A stretch of DNA of 64,000 nucleotides from Siphonodentalium dalli (Eukaryota > Mollusca > Scaphopoda > Gadilida > Siphonodentaliidae): positions 49,338,760 to 49,402,759 of the forward strand of contig CP136069.1 in assembly GCA_032622095.1 (NCBI GenBank), in the 5' to 3' direction. The notes beneath the pieces are model-generated. The model saw nothing but the letters and a program-made list of their open reading frames with translations, ran no database searches and had not been told where the DNA came from. The translations under genes were made by a program, and so were the position numbers. Within the stretch, counting starts at the first letter, position 1, and each line of letters starts with the position of its first letter. This document shows positions 20,998 through 32,540 of this stretch, piece by piece.

Positions 20998-22668
20998 GTT
21001 AATAGCGCCCGCTCTCCCGCGGCAAAGCCGCGGAAGCGAAGCGACCAGGGTATACGTATGCGAATATGAGATATATACTAATCGACTTTTTCGGCCCAAT
21101 CTAAAAATAAATTGAAATCACCTAAAATAGGATAATTTATTCATAATTCAAAGGTCAGCGGAGTCCAAAAATGATTGTTGGCGACGGCCGCCATTTTGTA
21201 TTAATTAATGCCACCTCGAAATGTGTAATTGGGCAAAATGCTCCAGGGCAAAAATAAAAAAAACTTTGATCTAGCAACTGTTAGCTATACTTCATTATAT
21301 GTAGGAACATCATGCTCCTAAAGCCAAATATATTTTCAAAAATTGAACAAAAGCTCTGGTTAACAAAAAAGTTAAATTGCATGAAAAAGTTTTGTTTACA
21401 TATTTCCTAAAATTATTAAAAGTATTTACCCCGAAAGAGGAATCTAGCGACCTTGCTGGCCATTTCCATATTATCTTCAATTTTCTAACGGTATTTCCGC
21501 CTAAAAGATTGATGAAATATTCTCAAAGTTCAAGGCCGACAAACGGAAACTTTAAGTTCCGATTGAAAGATCGCAGAGTCATTTTAAGATTGCTTTCTGG
21601 GAAACCAGTAAAGGCGTCATGACATCAAGACGTACATCATGACGTCACTACCGACACCGGCGCGCAAAATTCCAGACAGGACTGCGTCGATGGCCAGACA
21701 GTTGAGACTCTGTTACATGGCAGGCTAAATATCCACATTTACTTTATATGTGATTATTTACATACATTGTATATATCATTTTCTTGTGTCCCATTATAAG
21801 GGTGGATACACACATGCATGTAATTTCTGTATGTAAAATACATGTATTTTACATGGCCACACCAATAATTGACAACATTAATCACCTGCGCGCGAGCGGT
21901 TCATTGTTAACAGGCCAGACAAGTGAGTAGTTCTAAGCGAAGTCAAATTGTCCTCTATTAGTACATTTAAGGCCAGTCCAAAACATGTCTTCTCTAAACA
22001 TGTCTTCTCTGAAATTAATGCACGAACACCAGAAGCCATACGTCTGGCATATGTAGGCTTGATGTAGAACATTTTCAGCCATGATACTTGTTTGGGTGGG
22101 GTCTCGAAATCTTCAAATCGCTAAGGGACTTAGTTGAATGTATCGGTCGGAATAATCTGGGCAAGAAGGTACAATATGATATATTTTACTTAAATATCTC
22201 ATATTTAGCCACCCCCGCCTGGTAGCTTTCGGGGTCATATATATATAGCCCCTGCATGCGTCGGGGAAATCCTAATCCACCACTGCTATAAATAAGAGAG
22301 GACTGGTAGTTATTTAAATAGAAAGTCTACCATATGGGTTATCCCACGAACAATTATTTTATGTGGCCTAGCGACTCGGTCCAAGATAACGACATATCTA
22401 CATTCCGACTTAATTGGAACTAGAACTCAGTGCTTTCAACACGTAGGCAATGATTGGGTTGTCAGTGGACACATATTACATCGTCTGTATGATCCATGTA
22501 AAACGCCAAATACACGATAATTACATATATTACATGCATGTGTGTATCCACCCTTAGGGTTTATCATCAAAGCCTTCTATACAGATAACAATTCATCCGA
22601 TAATCCCATGAACAGTAACAAGCGGGCGCAAATTACGTTTACGTACATGATCATATTACTTTTACAAT
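20998..22668 (+). repeat. Composite repeat, left member of inverted pair
   Basis: About 1.67 kb match the reverse complement of 57455-59097 along the whole length. The outer end begins AATAGCGCCCGCTCTCCCGC followed by the hairpin CCGCGGCAAAGCCGCGG; the other end is near CATGATCATATTA. A TIR element (21799-22557) lies inside at the same place in both copies. The open frame 21377-21622 and the others show no known domain. Confidence 0.75.
21799..22557. mobile_element. TIR element nested in composite repeat
   Basis: The ends GGGTGGATACACACATGCAT and their inverse ATGCATGTGTGTATCCACCC (each about 26 bp) bound some 755 bp. TAA and TTA flank them, so the target was probably TA or TTA. There is no transposase. 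A further copy is at 57563-58339, and a terminal fragment is at 36411-36552. Confidence 0.7.
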
Positions 22669-23260
22669 CAACTCGATGTCAGTGTTCGTCATGCTTGGTC
22701 TTAAATATAGACATCCACCACCAGGAACCATTAAATACTGAAACTGTCACCAGATATAAGTATTTCACGAAAATTAGTCACGAAGTATATGGACGGCAGC
22801 GCTATGAGAGTTTGGCCTTAAAACGATTATGAACAATTCAGTAACGCATTGTAAATATTATGTATGTATGTTCTGCTTTGTTCTACCTTGAACGGTAGCT
22901 TACGTCTTAAAGCGTTTATTCGTTCATTCATTCTTTCATTAAGTACAATACCACTTTAAATCAAAATGGATCATTATACAGGGCTGATACCATATTGAGC
23001 TGTAAGTGAAAATGTCAAAAGACAGTCATGTTTTATCATAAAATGAACACTCAGCGGATAACCGTTTACCAATTAACATTTAAAAATACGAAGTGGTGAC
23101 ACTAGGTGATCACTCTAACGGGAACTATATAACATTTCAATTATCTGCACTGAAAAACAGCGATGAGTTCCCCTACATACATGCAGGACTAGCTTTTACG
23201 AAAAACGGCAAATTTTAGGTGGGGCATGAAACACTTGCAATACAAAGAACATACAGTAGT
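22669..23260. other. No gene seen
   Basis: No recognisable coding region. A tail resembling a LINE 3' end (TAGCTTACGTC...TTCGTTCATTCATTC, about 22895-22945) is possible but weak. Confidence 0.4.
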
Positions 23261-23261
23261 A

Positions 23262-23592
23262 TATGCTTTACGAAGAGCTTTTGGTTTCAACAACTGTCTT
23301 TATAGCCCAATAGCTGTTAAAATGTTCAGGAATCTCGTGAAACAAATATAGCTATATATTGTAGCGAAATTTGGGCTCCAGAGGCTTCATGGAATGACAA
23401 TTAGCCCATGGAGAAAGTACATTTAATTTACAACAAAATTGTCTTAAGCTTTGGGTCAAAATCAGTGAACCATGCAGTCAGATTAGAACTTGGGGAATAT
23501 CCTAATTATATGGATGCGGTATCCCAATCACTAAAATTTCAACAACTAAACGAAAAGGTCCAATCGGAATAAATAGGTATGTGCTTTATTGT
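23262..23592 (+). mobile_element. LINE C-terminal scrap
   Basis: Across frames the translation gives ALRRAFGFNNCLYSPIAVKM, then a ...LVKQI/LLY.EIWAPE-like piece, then LGSKSVNHAVRLELGEYPNY. This pattern (variable ...VKPILLYGSE.W... followed by K....N.AVR.ELG.YP) is the region downstream of the reverse transcriptase in several LINE clades. Stops and a frame change are present. Confidence 0.6.
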
Positions 23593-23784
23593 ACATGGTT
23601 ATAATTAAATTGGTTCGATAGTATATAAATTAGCTGAACAATTAATTATCTTCTTTCCAAGTTATACTATGTATTATTTTGCATAATTTTAGTGGCCATG
23701 TACATGTATTGTTATGAATACTATATGTATACCATTGTAATTTGACATCGGTCATACCCGTACTGTAGATACCGGTGTGTTATG

Positions 23785-24335
23785 TCAATACAAACTATCT
23801 CACCCCTGGTCAAGTGGTCCTGCTAATGTTATATGATGCGGCTGGGTCTTGCTGAATTGTTATGATGATGTTAGGGCAAACTGATGCTGTTAAAAGAGGG
23901 TACAGTTATATTTTTTTAATTCGTCTTTTTAGTGGTTTTACGATAATCTGAAGATATCCAGAAAAAGCCAAATTATAGTATCAAATATTCAAAAACATAT
24001 TTATTGCGAACTATTTTTAATACAGGTTGTATTAGTAGTTGAAAATCGACTATAATAAAGATGATTATTCACGTCGTTTTATGAAACACCAGCGCAGACA
24101 TTATTTTATTATTCAAAAATATATATGTTCTTGAATTTTTCATACACACAATAGTTTTTTTCTCAAATCGCTCGGATTAGCCAAACACCGCGAAAATGAA
24201 AAATTTATAAAAAATAACGGTACGTGTTCGTAACGACATCAGTTTGCCCTACCCGCATCATATCAATTCAACAGAACCACAAGCATGATAGCGGACCACT
24301 TGACCAGGTGTGTATCTACCTGACATTGATATACT
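23785..24335. mobile_element. Fold-back element, about 550 bp
   Basis: The arms of about 100 bp at 23785-23893 and 24232-24335 are imperfect inverse copies. Both contain CCTGGTCAAGTGGTCC and AGGGCAAACTGATG (one inverted). The 340 bp between them is A/T-rich and non-coding. Confidence 0.65.
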
Positions 24336-25470
24336 TGTTTTAACTGTAAAATTTACAGTTATCTCTCCTGGATCGGGAATAATGTATTGTCAAGCAAACG
24401 GTTGACAATACGGTCATAACTGTTGATGTTTCGTGCCTCTGAATCACATCTTTCTTCAGACCTAGCATCCCGTGGACAGGTTTGCGACATCCCACGCATA
24501 GCTGCACTGGCTATAGTAGTTAATTTTGACCATTATAAACAATCTGGGGAACCCTGAGTTGCTCGGGTAAAGAAGATTGTAGGGCTCTTCACGGTATGTT
24601 TGCATCACCATGGTCCAAAAATCTAACTTATGCTTGCGATTCATTTCGAGAATACTAACAGAACTGTCTGAATATGTATAGTGGGGGATACCCGGTATTC
24701 TCGAAAAGGCATACTTATTAGCCCCTTATTTTATGCCTATATTGAAGAACAATAAAAAGGCAATTTTGTAACAGTTTAGGATTGTTGTGTTTGTTGAAGC
24801 TGGTTGCTGATAGATATAGGGTTGTCTGACGCCAGCTTCCTATCGTACCATATATTTGTATGGCACTTCGAGTGGATCACCTGCATCAGGTCTTTCGTAT
24901 ATCGTTTGATCGAGGACCTTTATTTCAGCTTTTGTGAAGATGTAGCTGCCCATTCGTTGCTGCTTTTAATCGGTCGACGAACTCTGTGTGCAGGCAATCC
25001 ACTTTCTATGCTGTTGTTTCCTAAACTCCATACAGGATTTACCTACCATGATGACTTGATAAGACCGTTGCTACCGGCGACATTTCACCCACAATCTGCG
25101 GACTTCCGAAATATAATATATACGCTAAACAAACAGAGCAAATGTGTGATTTCGTACCTCAAGATTGGAAAGTCCCACTATAACCAACGAACTATAAATT
25201 GCGAAACGGTATGATTTGGGTTATTTTATCAATACAAAAGTCTAAACGCAGATGGATGACATTGTCACGACAACACGCACGACGCGTCAAACATGGAGTT
25301 ATAATTTACTGAATATTTTAGGAATAGCTTCAAAAATCGTCAACAAAACTATCGCTCTAATTCTCCGTTCTGTCATGCAGTTTTGAGTGCGGACATTGTT
25401 CTCACGGTACACTGACTTTGGGACGATCGGTTTACCGTTTTTCCGCGCTAAATATGAAACAAATCACCGA
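24336..25470. other. No gene recognised
   Basis: A plus-strand frame of 136 codons (24804-25214) is the longest here, but I see no family motif or signal peptide. A minus-strand frame at 24462-24644 is equally anonymous. Confidence 0.4.
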
Positions 25471-25477
25471 AGGCTTT

Positions 25478-27275
25478 ACCCCACTCATTGTATTCCATAT
25501 ATATGTCCTTCAACTGTTAAGCAATGTTAACAAGAACAAAAAGTGGCCGTGTGGACTCCAGACAAGATGGCGGCCATCATGGCCGCCGTTTTTCAGACTA
25601 TGCCCTAAGTCAGTTTGATGCAAATTATAGCGGGGAAACTCTAGCAAAAACAACACTTTTATAGGGCAAAATTTAAACTCCCCATTCAAGATGGCCGCCA
25701 AAATGGCCGCCGGAAGTTGAAAATATGACTTTTTTCACCTATATCTTTTAGATCAGTTTATGCTTTTGGAACTGGTTGAGAATTGTGACTTTATTTTGTA
25801 TGTAAATATTAATTGAAATATGCAATTATTGGGGTCCTAGCCCTTTCCGATCCCTCAAAAATTCGATTTTACAATATAAAATTTCACAAAACAATCACAA
25901 TTTGGGATTCTAGTCATATTTCAACAAGAAATTAACAAAACTGTGTAATGTAAGTGAGGCATATCATTACCTATGACTATTCCAACTCATTGGAACCAAA
26001 ATTGTTACTTTGTCTCATAATGGCTGCCAAAATGGCCGCTAAAATATGGAAAATGGTAGATAATGCCCCAGCGTGCCCTGCAATCGCTTACAAGTTGTGG
26101 TTGATGTACACAATTGGCTATTCTGTCTTATATACATTGAATACTAACATGTCTGATGCAACATGGTTAACTGTTATTATTTTCACCACTGACATCACAA
26201 GAAATATTGGATTTTTCACTCTCACAAACCTGACATAGATATCGGCAAAAAATAACTTTACATGTTTGGACCATTTTTTCAAGTAAAATGTAACCATCTG
26301 TGGTATGAAATGTGATTATTGTTTTTGGTATATCTTAAATGTGTCACACCTCGGTGTTTATAGACCAACTTGCTCAAGAGGGCTTCCAATGTGGGAACCA
26401 AATTTGGTAAAAAGTTCATTGTTTACATGTATTCCGAACATTATTATCTGCGTTTTCCGAAAAGGTAGCAAATTGTGACCCACTTGGTTATTATACGTGC
26501 TAGATCATTAACTGACAACTACATGTTCTATTATGGTTGTCCCAGTTCCGTATGGGCCATGACAATTCATTGTAAAGTATGGAATTTTGCCGAGAACCTC
26601 TTTTGTGATTCTGGCCATATTATTGAAAGGAAATGGGCGGAACTTTGAGACGGAACTGAACGTGTAGCAATATCTTCCATATTTTGGCGGCCATTTTGGC
26701 AGCCATTTTGAGCCAAAGTAACAATTTAGAACAATGAGTTGGAATATTCATAGGTAATGATATGCGACATTTACATTACAAAGTTTTGTTCATTTCTTGT
26801 TGAAATATTACTAGAATACAATTGTGATATTTTATACCGCATTCTGTAAAATGATTTTTAAGGGATCGGAAGCGCTTAAGACCCCAAGACTTGCATATTG
26901 CATTGCTCCATTGATCAGGTAATACAAAAAAAGTCACATTTCTCAACTAGTTCCAAACAGCATAAACTGATATAGAAGATGTAAGTGAAAACACGTAATA
27001 TTTTCAACTTCCGGTGGCCATTTTGATGGCCATCTTGAATGGGGAGTTTCGAGTTTGCCCTATGAAAGTGTCACTATGTCTTTGCTCCACGAAAATATAT
27101 ACATCTGTATACATTTTACTAGAGTCTCCCGCTATAATTTGCATCAAACTGACTAAGGGCCTAGTCTGAAAAACGGCGGTCATGATGGCCGCCATCTTGT
27201 CTGGAGTCTACACGGCCACTTTTGTTTTCTTGTTAACATTGCTTAAAAGTTGAAGGACATAATAAGGAACAAAAT
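25478..27275. mobile_element. Large fold-back element with YY1-like motifs in its arms
   Basis: The left arm (about 25478-26075) and right arm (about 26660-27275) are inverse copies of roughly 600 bp with moderate divergence, around a unique middle of about 580 bp. Motifs of the type AAGATGGCGGCC or AAAATGGCCGCC occur at about 25565, 25580, 25688, 25703 and 26035, and inverted at about 26685, 27015, 27175 and 27190. They match the core of the YY1 binding consensus. No transposase was recognised. A further interrupted copy is at 34360-35730. Confidence 0.7.
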
Positions 27276-28506
27276 GAGTAGGGTAAAGTTAAGTCTCAGC
27301 GGACGTGCAAGGGTACCCCTATTAGCTCCCGGGTGCATACCGCCCAACATCGCTGCCAACCTTGGACATTAAACATACAGTCAGGCTATAGCATGTTCCA
27401 AGGTACAAAACTGTTTATGTAACTGGCAGACTGTAACCAGTAACAGTCAGACCATTGTATTTTTTACGGTTCAACACCTTTTAATTAATATCAAGACCGT
27501 AACTAATAACGGCCAGACGACTCAGACGAATGGTATTTTCACGGGTCACCGTAGAATTAGCCCGTGGTGACAATATGATTTCCCGATAGGCATGACGATT
27601 CATATGTTTTAGAATGGTCGAAATTAGTATTATTCGTTACTGAAAAATACATCTTAGTTCTTCTATTACGATCAAAGTTTTGAAGAAACTTAAATCCTCA
27701 ATGCATAATGTGACAAACTTTGAAGAGGATCAAACTTGTTATCTGTCTCGTGGAATTTAACAGGACTGTGGGCTGTGTTGACCTTTCACTGACTACTGTA
27801 TACATATGGCTGTAAATAAAAAAACGATAATACAACTTGTAGCTGAAAGCCCATCCTTCGGTTACATGTAATACTAATTGCGGCATGCCCCTTTAAGACA
27901 TAACGGAAGAAAGCTACATGTATCAAAGTTAAAACTCAAATGTATGTACATGTAAAGGTAAAACATCTTAATGGCATACTTTTTGGTAACATGTAACTCG
28001 TGAAATTTTCCTGTCACCTGGAAACACAGTTTTTGTTTTAACAGGTGAATGCGCACATCACGACAATATATCAGTAACAGGTTGTTGGGATTGAAACCTT
28101 CAAGACAACAGCAAAGAATGTAATAACTGTGCGTGGTGACTTGGTGACAACGTTCTTCCATAGCCCCACATTTGTCGATGAAATTTGATAGCGTGATACA
28201 TCAAACTGTGTATACTAGTATCAAAACACTTAGCATCCACCTCAGTGAGTCAGCCAAAGATAGTTTGATAAGAAATCCAACCAATAGTGGACACCCGGTC
28301 CGTAAATTGTCGTAATAACTGGGAGATAACATAGCGAATGGCGACAATGTCTCATATATCGTTTCAATGAACATGGGATGAATCAGTCCGTGTAATAGTT
28401 GTACTCGTAAGTTGTCTGGAATGAATGGTTTAACTGGAAACACTGTTAACATCATAATATTAATAGCTGCTACAGTACGATGTTGTTATTATTTTATCAC
28501 TATACA
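27276..28506. other. No gene seen
   Basis: Short frames only (at most 95 codons, 27874-28161 minus), with no recognisable domain. Confidence 0.45.
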
Positions 28507-28651
28507 GTTGTCGCCCGTTGTCGAGGGAGACATTGAGATTTGTCACCCGATCGAGAACGGAATGTCTCCCACGGAGCTTCGCTCCTCGGAAGACATTCCG
28601 TTCTCGAGCGGGTGACAAATCTCGATGTCTCCCGAGAAGAAGGGCAACAAC
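28507..28651. repeat. 145 bp near-perfect inverted repeat
   Basis: The arms of about 62 bp run from GTTGTCGCCC at the left to GGGCAACAAC at the right, with a centre of GGAGCTTCGCTCC. The arms carry GGAGACATTGAGATTTGTCA and its inverse. The same words occur singly at 29495-29560 (GCGGGCGACAAAAACAATGT), so this may be the end of a larger element. It is GC-richer than its surroundings. Confidence 0.75.
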
Positions 28652-29339
28652 TGTTTTGTTATTCGATTATACCACAGGAAAAAATTATCATTGCCATCCA
28701 CACGCACGATGTCACGAGTGCTTTCTTTCCCGATTATGTATATTTCAGTAACTACTTATCATCCCATAGGATTTCTGTTCCAAAAACGATAGTCAAGCTG
28801 TTAAGCGTTTGACAATCAGCGTTTATTTACAATCATTTTGGTGGTTAAATCGTCAATATCGGTCCATGCAATGTAAACCAATAAGCCATAAACATGTAGG
28901 TATGTTCTCGTCTTTTGCAATGTGGCATATTCAATGTCGTCGTGTGCGCGCAATTTACTCTCGATGTTTATTTCATAACGGTCTTCCCCGAAAGCTATTG
29001 GGAAGTTGTCAATTTCATTAATGTACATTCATATGTGTCAGTGCTCATGACGATCCTCACATAAAATACTTCTATGATCACATTGCATACATCGCGGAGC
29101 CGTCTGATATCATGGATAAGCGTACAGTACCATTCATTCGCGACAAACGTATGCATTACGTTGTCTACCAGCGAACATTTATAACCAACCAACCTCAAGG
29201 GATCCACTCTATCAATCGTGCATCATAATGTCGACATGAACGAATTGAATCACCGACATGTTTCGATGTAAAAAGTAAATAATAACGCCTGTTCGATAAA
29301 AGTATCAACTTAAAAGTTCGAATATTAGTGTTCACAAAA
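28652..29339. other. No gene recognised
   Basis: Two adjacent minus-strand frames (28995-29207 and 28816-29028) overlap near 29000-29028. They could be halves of one frame-shifted sequence, but no family was recognised. Confidence 0.4.
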
Positions 29340-29600
29340 TATATGCAAATTAGCAAACACCACAACTGATGTGTTTTGCGAATCCGTGGGGTATATAAGA
29401 TCTATGATTTTTTTAGTACGTCGTAGTGATGTGAAATAGACGAGTTACTGCAGTGTGTGTTTGGAGATATTCTTTATTCTTGCAATATAACATCAGGCGG
29501 GCGACAAAAACAATGTCTCCCGGGTGAGCGGGCGACAGTGTGATTTGTCGCCCGGCACGTGACAGGACATGGGCCAATCAGAAGTGTGGAAAATAGGGAG
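29340..29600 (+). repeat. Interspersed repeat, second copy of the 3400 family
   Basis: It shares GCAAATTAGCAAACACCACA, a later CCAATCAGAAG and the intervening order with 3400-3640. This copy also has three GCGGGCGACA or TGTCGCCCG words shared with the hairpin at 28507-28651. A TATAA-like GTATATAAG at 29391 and a CCAAT box suggest promoter-like content. Confidence 0.5.
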
Positions 29601-29965
29601 GGGGTAACAATTTTGGTTGACATCGAAGCTCCTTTGTATTTTGCTTGTTGTGGATTTCCCTCCTTTAAGTGAGGAGCACCCCATTATATTGGGTATATAA
29701 CATAAAGGAAGTAAAAATAAGTCAAACAAAACCAGGTAAAACTGCAATAATGATAAATTAGTTGGTAGAATTGTGGTACTAGTGAGTAAAAAGATTTGTG
29801 TGTGTGTAAGTTACACTTAAGAACTTTTAAGTTGAGCTTTCATATGTACATATGTACATGTATATTTTTGTTTTGTTTTTAAGATTGGTATAGTTAAAAT
29901 TGTCGTATTGACAAGAATATTTACAGGTAGTTGTTTTGCCTGTACCGCTCGGCTAGTTTGTCATT

Positions 29966-30445
29966 TTATATGTGCTTGTCTGCTTCTGTTTTTAAAGTGT
30001 TTACTCTGTGCACATGAATTGAGTATAAGAAATTTCTTGCCAGTTTTTCAATTTGTTCTTTTTCTATATCGGTAAGGTTCCAGGTTTCTAGTTTTGTGCA
30101 GTCTATGGTTAACTGAGTTAAGAGTTCTGGTTGATCAATAATGTATTTGTCAGTGGTAGTTTTTGAGAAACATAGTTTGAGTTTTTGTATGTAACGATGT
30201 CGTTGGTTGCTAGTGTTCGTACATTGTGAAATGAAATGTATTCTGTCCTCATCAGCTAGTTTGCAGAGTGGACATATGGCAGAGGTCAGGTTTTGTCTGA
30301 ATCTTTTTCTATTTATTTGTAGTAAGTACGTGTCTGTCATCAACCATGTTTTTATAATAGCCTTTTTTGTGGCAGCGGGCGGGTATTTTGATGAATCCCA
30401 TACAAAATGACATTTGCTGCTGGAATTTTCTTGCAGTTTGATCAT
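29966..30445 (-). pseudogene. LINE C-terminal zinc-finger (zf-RVT-like) segment
   Basis: This frame of 159 codons contains CPLCKLADEDRIHFISQC, a C-x2-C...H...C motif typical of zf-RVT domains that follow LINE reverse transcriptases. Reading farther upstream in the same frame gives a DPLHIISTIHSKEDANKWK-type segment that overlaps the end of the RT frame, placing the frameshift near 30590. Confidence 0.75.
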
Positions 30446-30561
30446 TGTTAATGTTGTTTTACTGGAGAACTCTTTGTCATTAATATCATGCCAATATTGG
30501 TATATAGCTTTTTTACATATTGTTTTCCATTTGTTGGCATCTTCCTTACTGTGGATGGTGC

Positions 30562-32151
30562 TTATGATATGCAGTGGGTCAGGAAGGGTATATTTGGAAA
30601 GTATGTCTCTGACATGTACAAACCAGTTATGGCTGTTGTCATTTTTTTCACGACAAGTTGTCTTATTGCAAGATCTCGCTCTGCAGAGTTGTGTGTTTTG
30701 GCTATATTAATATAGAATGTTGTAATTTTGAGATCTATAGTGCCTTGGATGGGAATAGCACCAATAAGTGCATTTGTAGCAGCATTTGCTGTGCGTGTTG
30801 ATAAACTCTGCAATTGTTTCATGGTTTTTCGTTGGAAACGTTCGAGTTCATCTATGTCTTTTTTTTTCATATGTAGGATTTCTATACCATGCAGCATTCT
30901 AGGAATGACAAAAGTGGTCCACATTTGGTATGCTATTACTGGTGATATGCCGTTTGTTCCATGTAGCCCTGTACCCATCAAGGAGTATAGGGTTCGTCTG
31001 CCCATTGTTATTCGTTTTGGGATATCTGGGGTATTCGTTGGATTACGCTCTACACCTAGGTGTTTGGTGGAGCCTACGATATTAACAGGTGTTCCACCTA
31101 GGACAGTTTTTATTTCACCATTCATTTTTTGTGTAGATGTTTTCATTTGGACAATTTCGCATTTAGTTGCATTCATTGCGAATCGATCTTTACATGAGTT
31201 GTTGTATACAATACTTGTGAGAGTTTGTAAATCAGCTGTTGTTTTTGCTAAGATGGCTACATCATCTGCACAGATGGGGGCTGTTATATCAATTGTGCCA
31301 ATTTTAAACCCAGCTGCATTGTTACTTAGCTGATTTAGCATGTCGTTGTTAAATCTTTTATAGAGCATTGCTGATAATTTAGCCCCTTGTCTTATTCCTT
31401 GGTGAAGTAGTATATCTGAGGAGTATGATCCACCCCATTTTACCTTTGTATTCGCCTCATGATGTAATGAATTTACAAGTAGCCATAGGTCGCTGTGGAT
31501 CCCATCAATGAAAAGTTTTCTCAGTAGGCTTTTATGCCATACAACATCAAATGCTTTTTCAGCATCCAGGGTTTCTAATATTAATTTCTCATTTATGACT
31601 TTGCTTTCATTGAATGCTTCAGTTATCATAAGCCCATCAACTAGGGGTGATGTGCCTTGAGTGAAGCCACGTTGCATTTTATTTTGCGATGGTAATAGTA
31701 TGTTGTCTAATTTGTCTTGCAGGGTTGCTTCTAGGATTTTACATATTATGGAGCTGATAGTTATGCGCCTGTAATTCCCTGGTTTTGTTGGGTCTTTGTC
31801 CTTTTTTGGTACAGGTGTTAATATGCCGATTTTTGTTTCTTTTGGCACTTCTCGTCTTTCATATATAGTGTTTATGATGTTCATGATTATTGGGGCAGTT
31901 TCTTCTATGCTATATTTGAGGTGTTCAGCCGCAATTCCAGCATAGTCAGCTGCTTTATTTAGTTTGAGCTTATTGACAATTGTTTTAATTTCATGCAGTG
32001 TGACTGGTTCTAAAGATGGTTTATTAGCACACAATATTTGTTCAATAGCTTCAATATCAGCCGATACTTGTTTGCGGAATGTATCATCAAATCTATCAGC
32101 AGTTTTTGGTTCTGACAGTTTTTTGAAGTGTTGAAACCACCCATCCATCAT
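30562..32151 (-). pseudogene. Non-LTR reverse transcriptase, main frame
   Basis: An open stretch of 529 codons. Motifs in order: NKAADYAGIAAEHLKY (65-80), PVPKKDKDPTKPGNYRRITI (113-131), RGFTQGTSPL (161-170), catalytic box A LDAEKAFD (195-202), QGIRQGAKLSAMLY (251-264) and box C ICADDVAIL (293-301). A Cys precedes the ADD pair where Tyr or Phe is usual, and an Arg-Arg replaces the common RPI. The catalytic Asp residues are all present, so the domain decayed late. Homologous sequence extends upstream of the first Met in the same frame up to the stops near 32298 and 32322. The protein would copy the element's RNA at the target site. The clade is not certain. Confidence 0.85.
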
Positions 32152-32319
32152 CTGTTCGGCACCATATTGGTGCCCATCTATTTCAATATACTCAGTGACT
32201 ACACTCTTGGTGAGCCTTTGTTTGTTTATAAGTTTATAGAATAGTACTTGATCATTAGATGCATTGGCTTGAGATATTTCATCATATAGCTGGGTTCTCT
32301 ATGCAGCTATTTGTTGCCT

Positions 32320-32532
32320 TTATGTACATCTTAACTTCATTTTAGTGGCCATTTTTGCCACTTTAAGTGGATTATTTGTGTCAGCTGGCCTACCTGCCGT
32401 TTTCCATTGATAATGGGCCTTTTTACTTTCTTGTATCGCACTGGCTATGCTTGGATTCCATTGTTTTTTACCATTGGAGCTTTTTTTATGCCTTTTGGCA
32501 GGTTTGGCTTTCTCTGCTGCGCTTATTATCAT
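32320..32532 (-). pseudogene. LINE linker segment upstream of RT
   Basis: Seventy codons, rich in Lys, include KKQWNPSIASAIQESKKAHY and QWKTAGRPADTNN, the usual linker between endonuclease and reverse transcriptase. Past the stop at 32320 the same frame continues toward the RT with only one further stop. Confidence 0.7.
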
Positions 32533-32540
32533 TTAGCCAA

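Larger units (their letters stand above)
29760..32540 (-). mobile_element. 5'-truncated LINE on minus strand
   Basis: Read on the minus strand it runs from an endonuclease-RT linker (32532-32320) through a reverse transcriptase (32299-30562) to a zinc-finger C-terminus (30445-29966), then an A/T-rich 3' flank to about 29760. Two in-frame stops lie close together near 32322 and 32298, and one frameshift lies near 30590. The endonuclease domain is missing, so it is a 5'-truncated dead copy. It is the longest LINE coding remnant in the window and the least damaged. Confidence 0.85.

Noticed and set aside
24804-25214. 136-codon plus-strand frame
   Set aside because: No signal peptide, domain or splice context could be recognised; a random open frame is possible at this length.
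28816-29207. Two adjacent minus-strand frames that might be one broken gene
   Set aside because: Amino-acid composition looks protein-like, but no family was recognised and the joining point is unclear.
30728-31333. 201-codon plus-strand frame
   Set aside because: It is the shadow of the minus-strand LINE reverse transcriptase, which has clear motifs.
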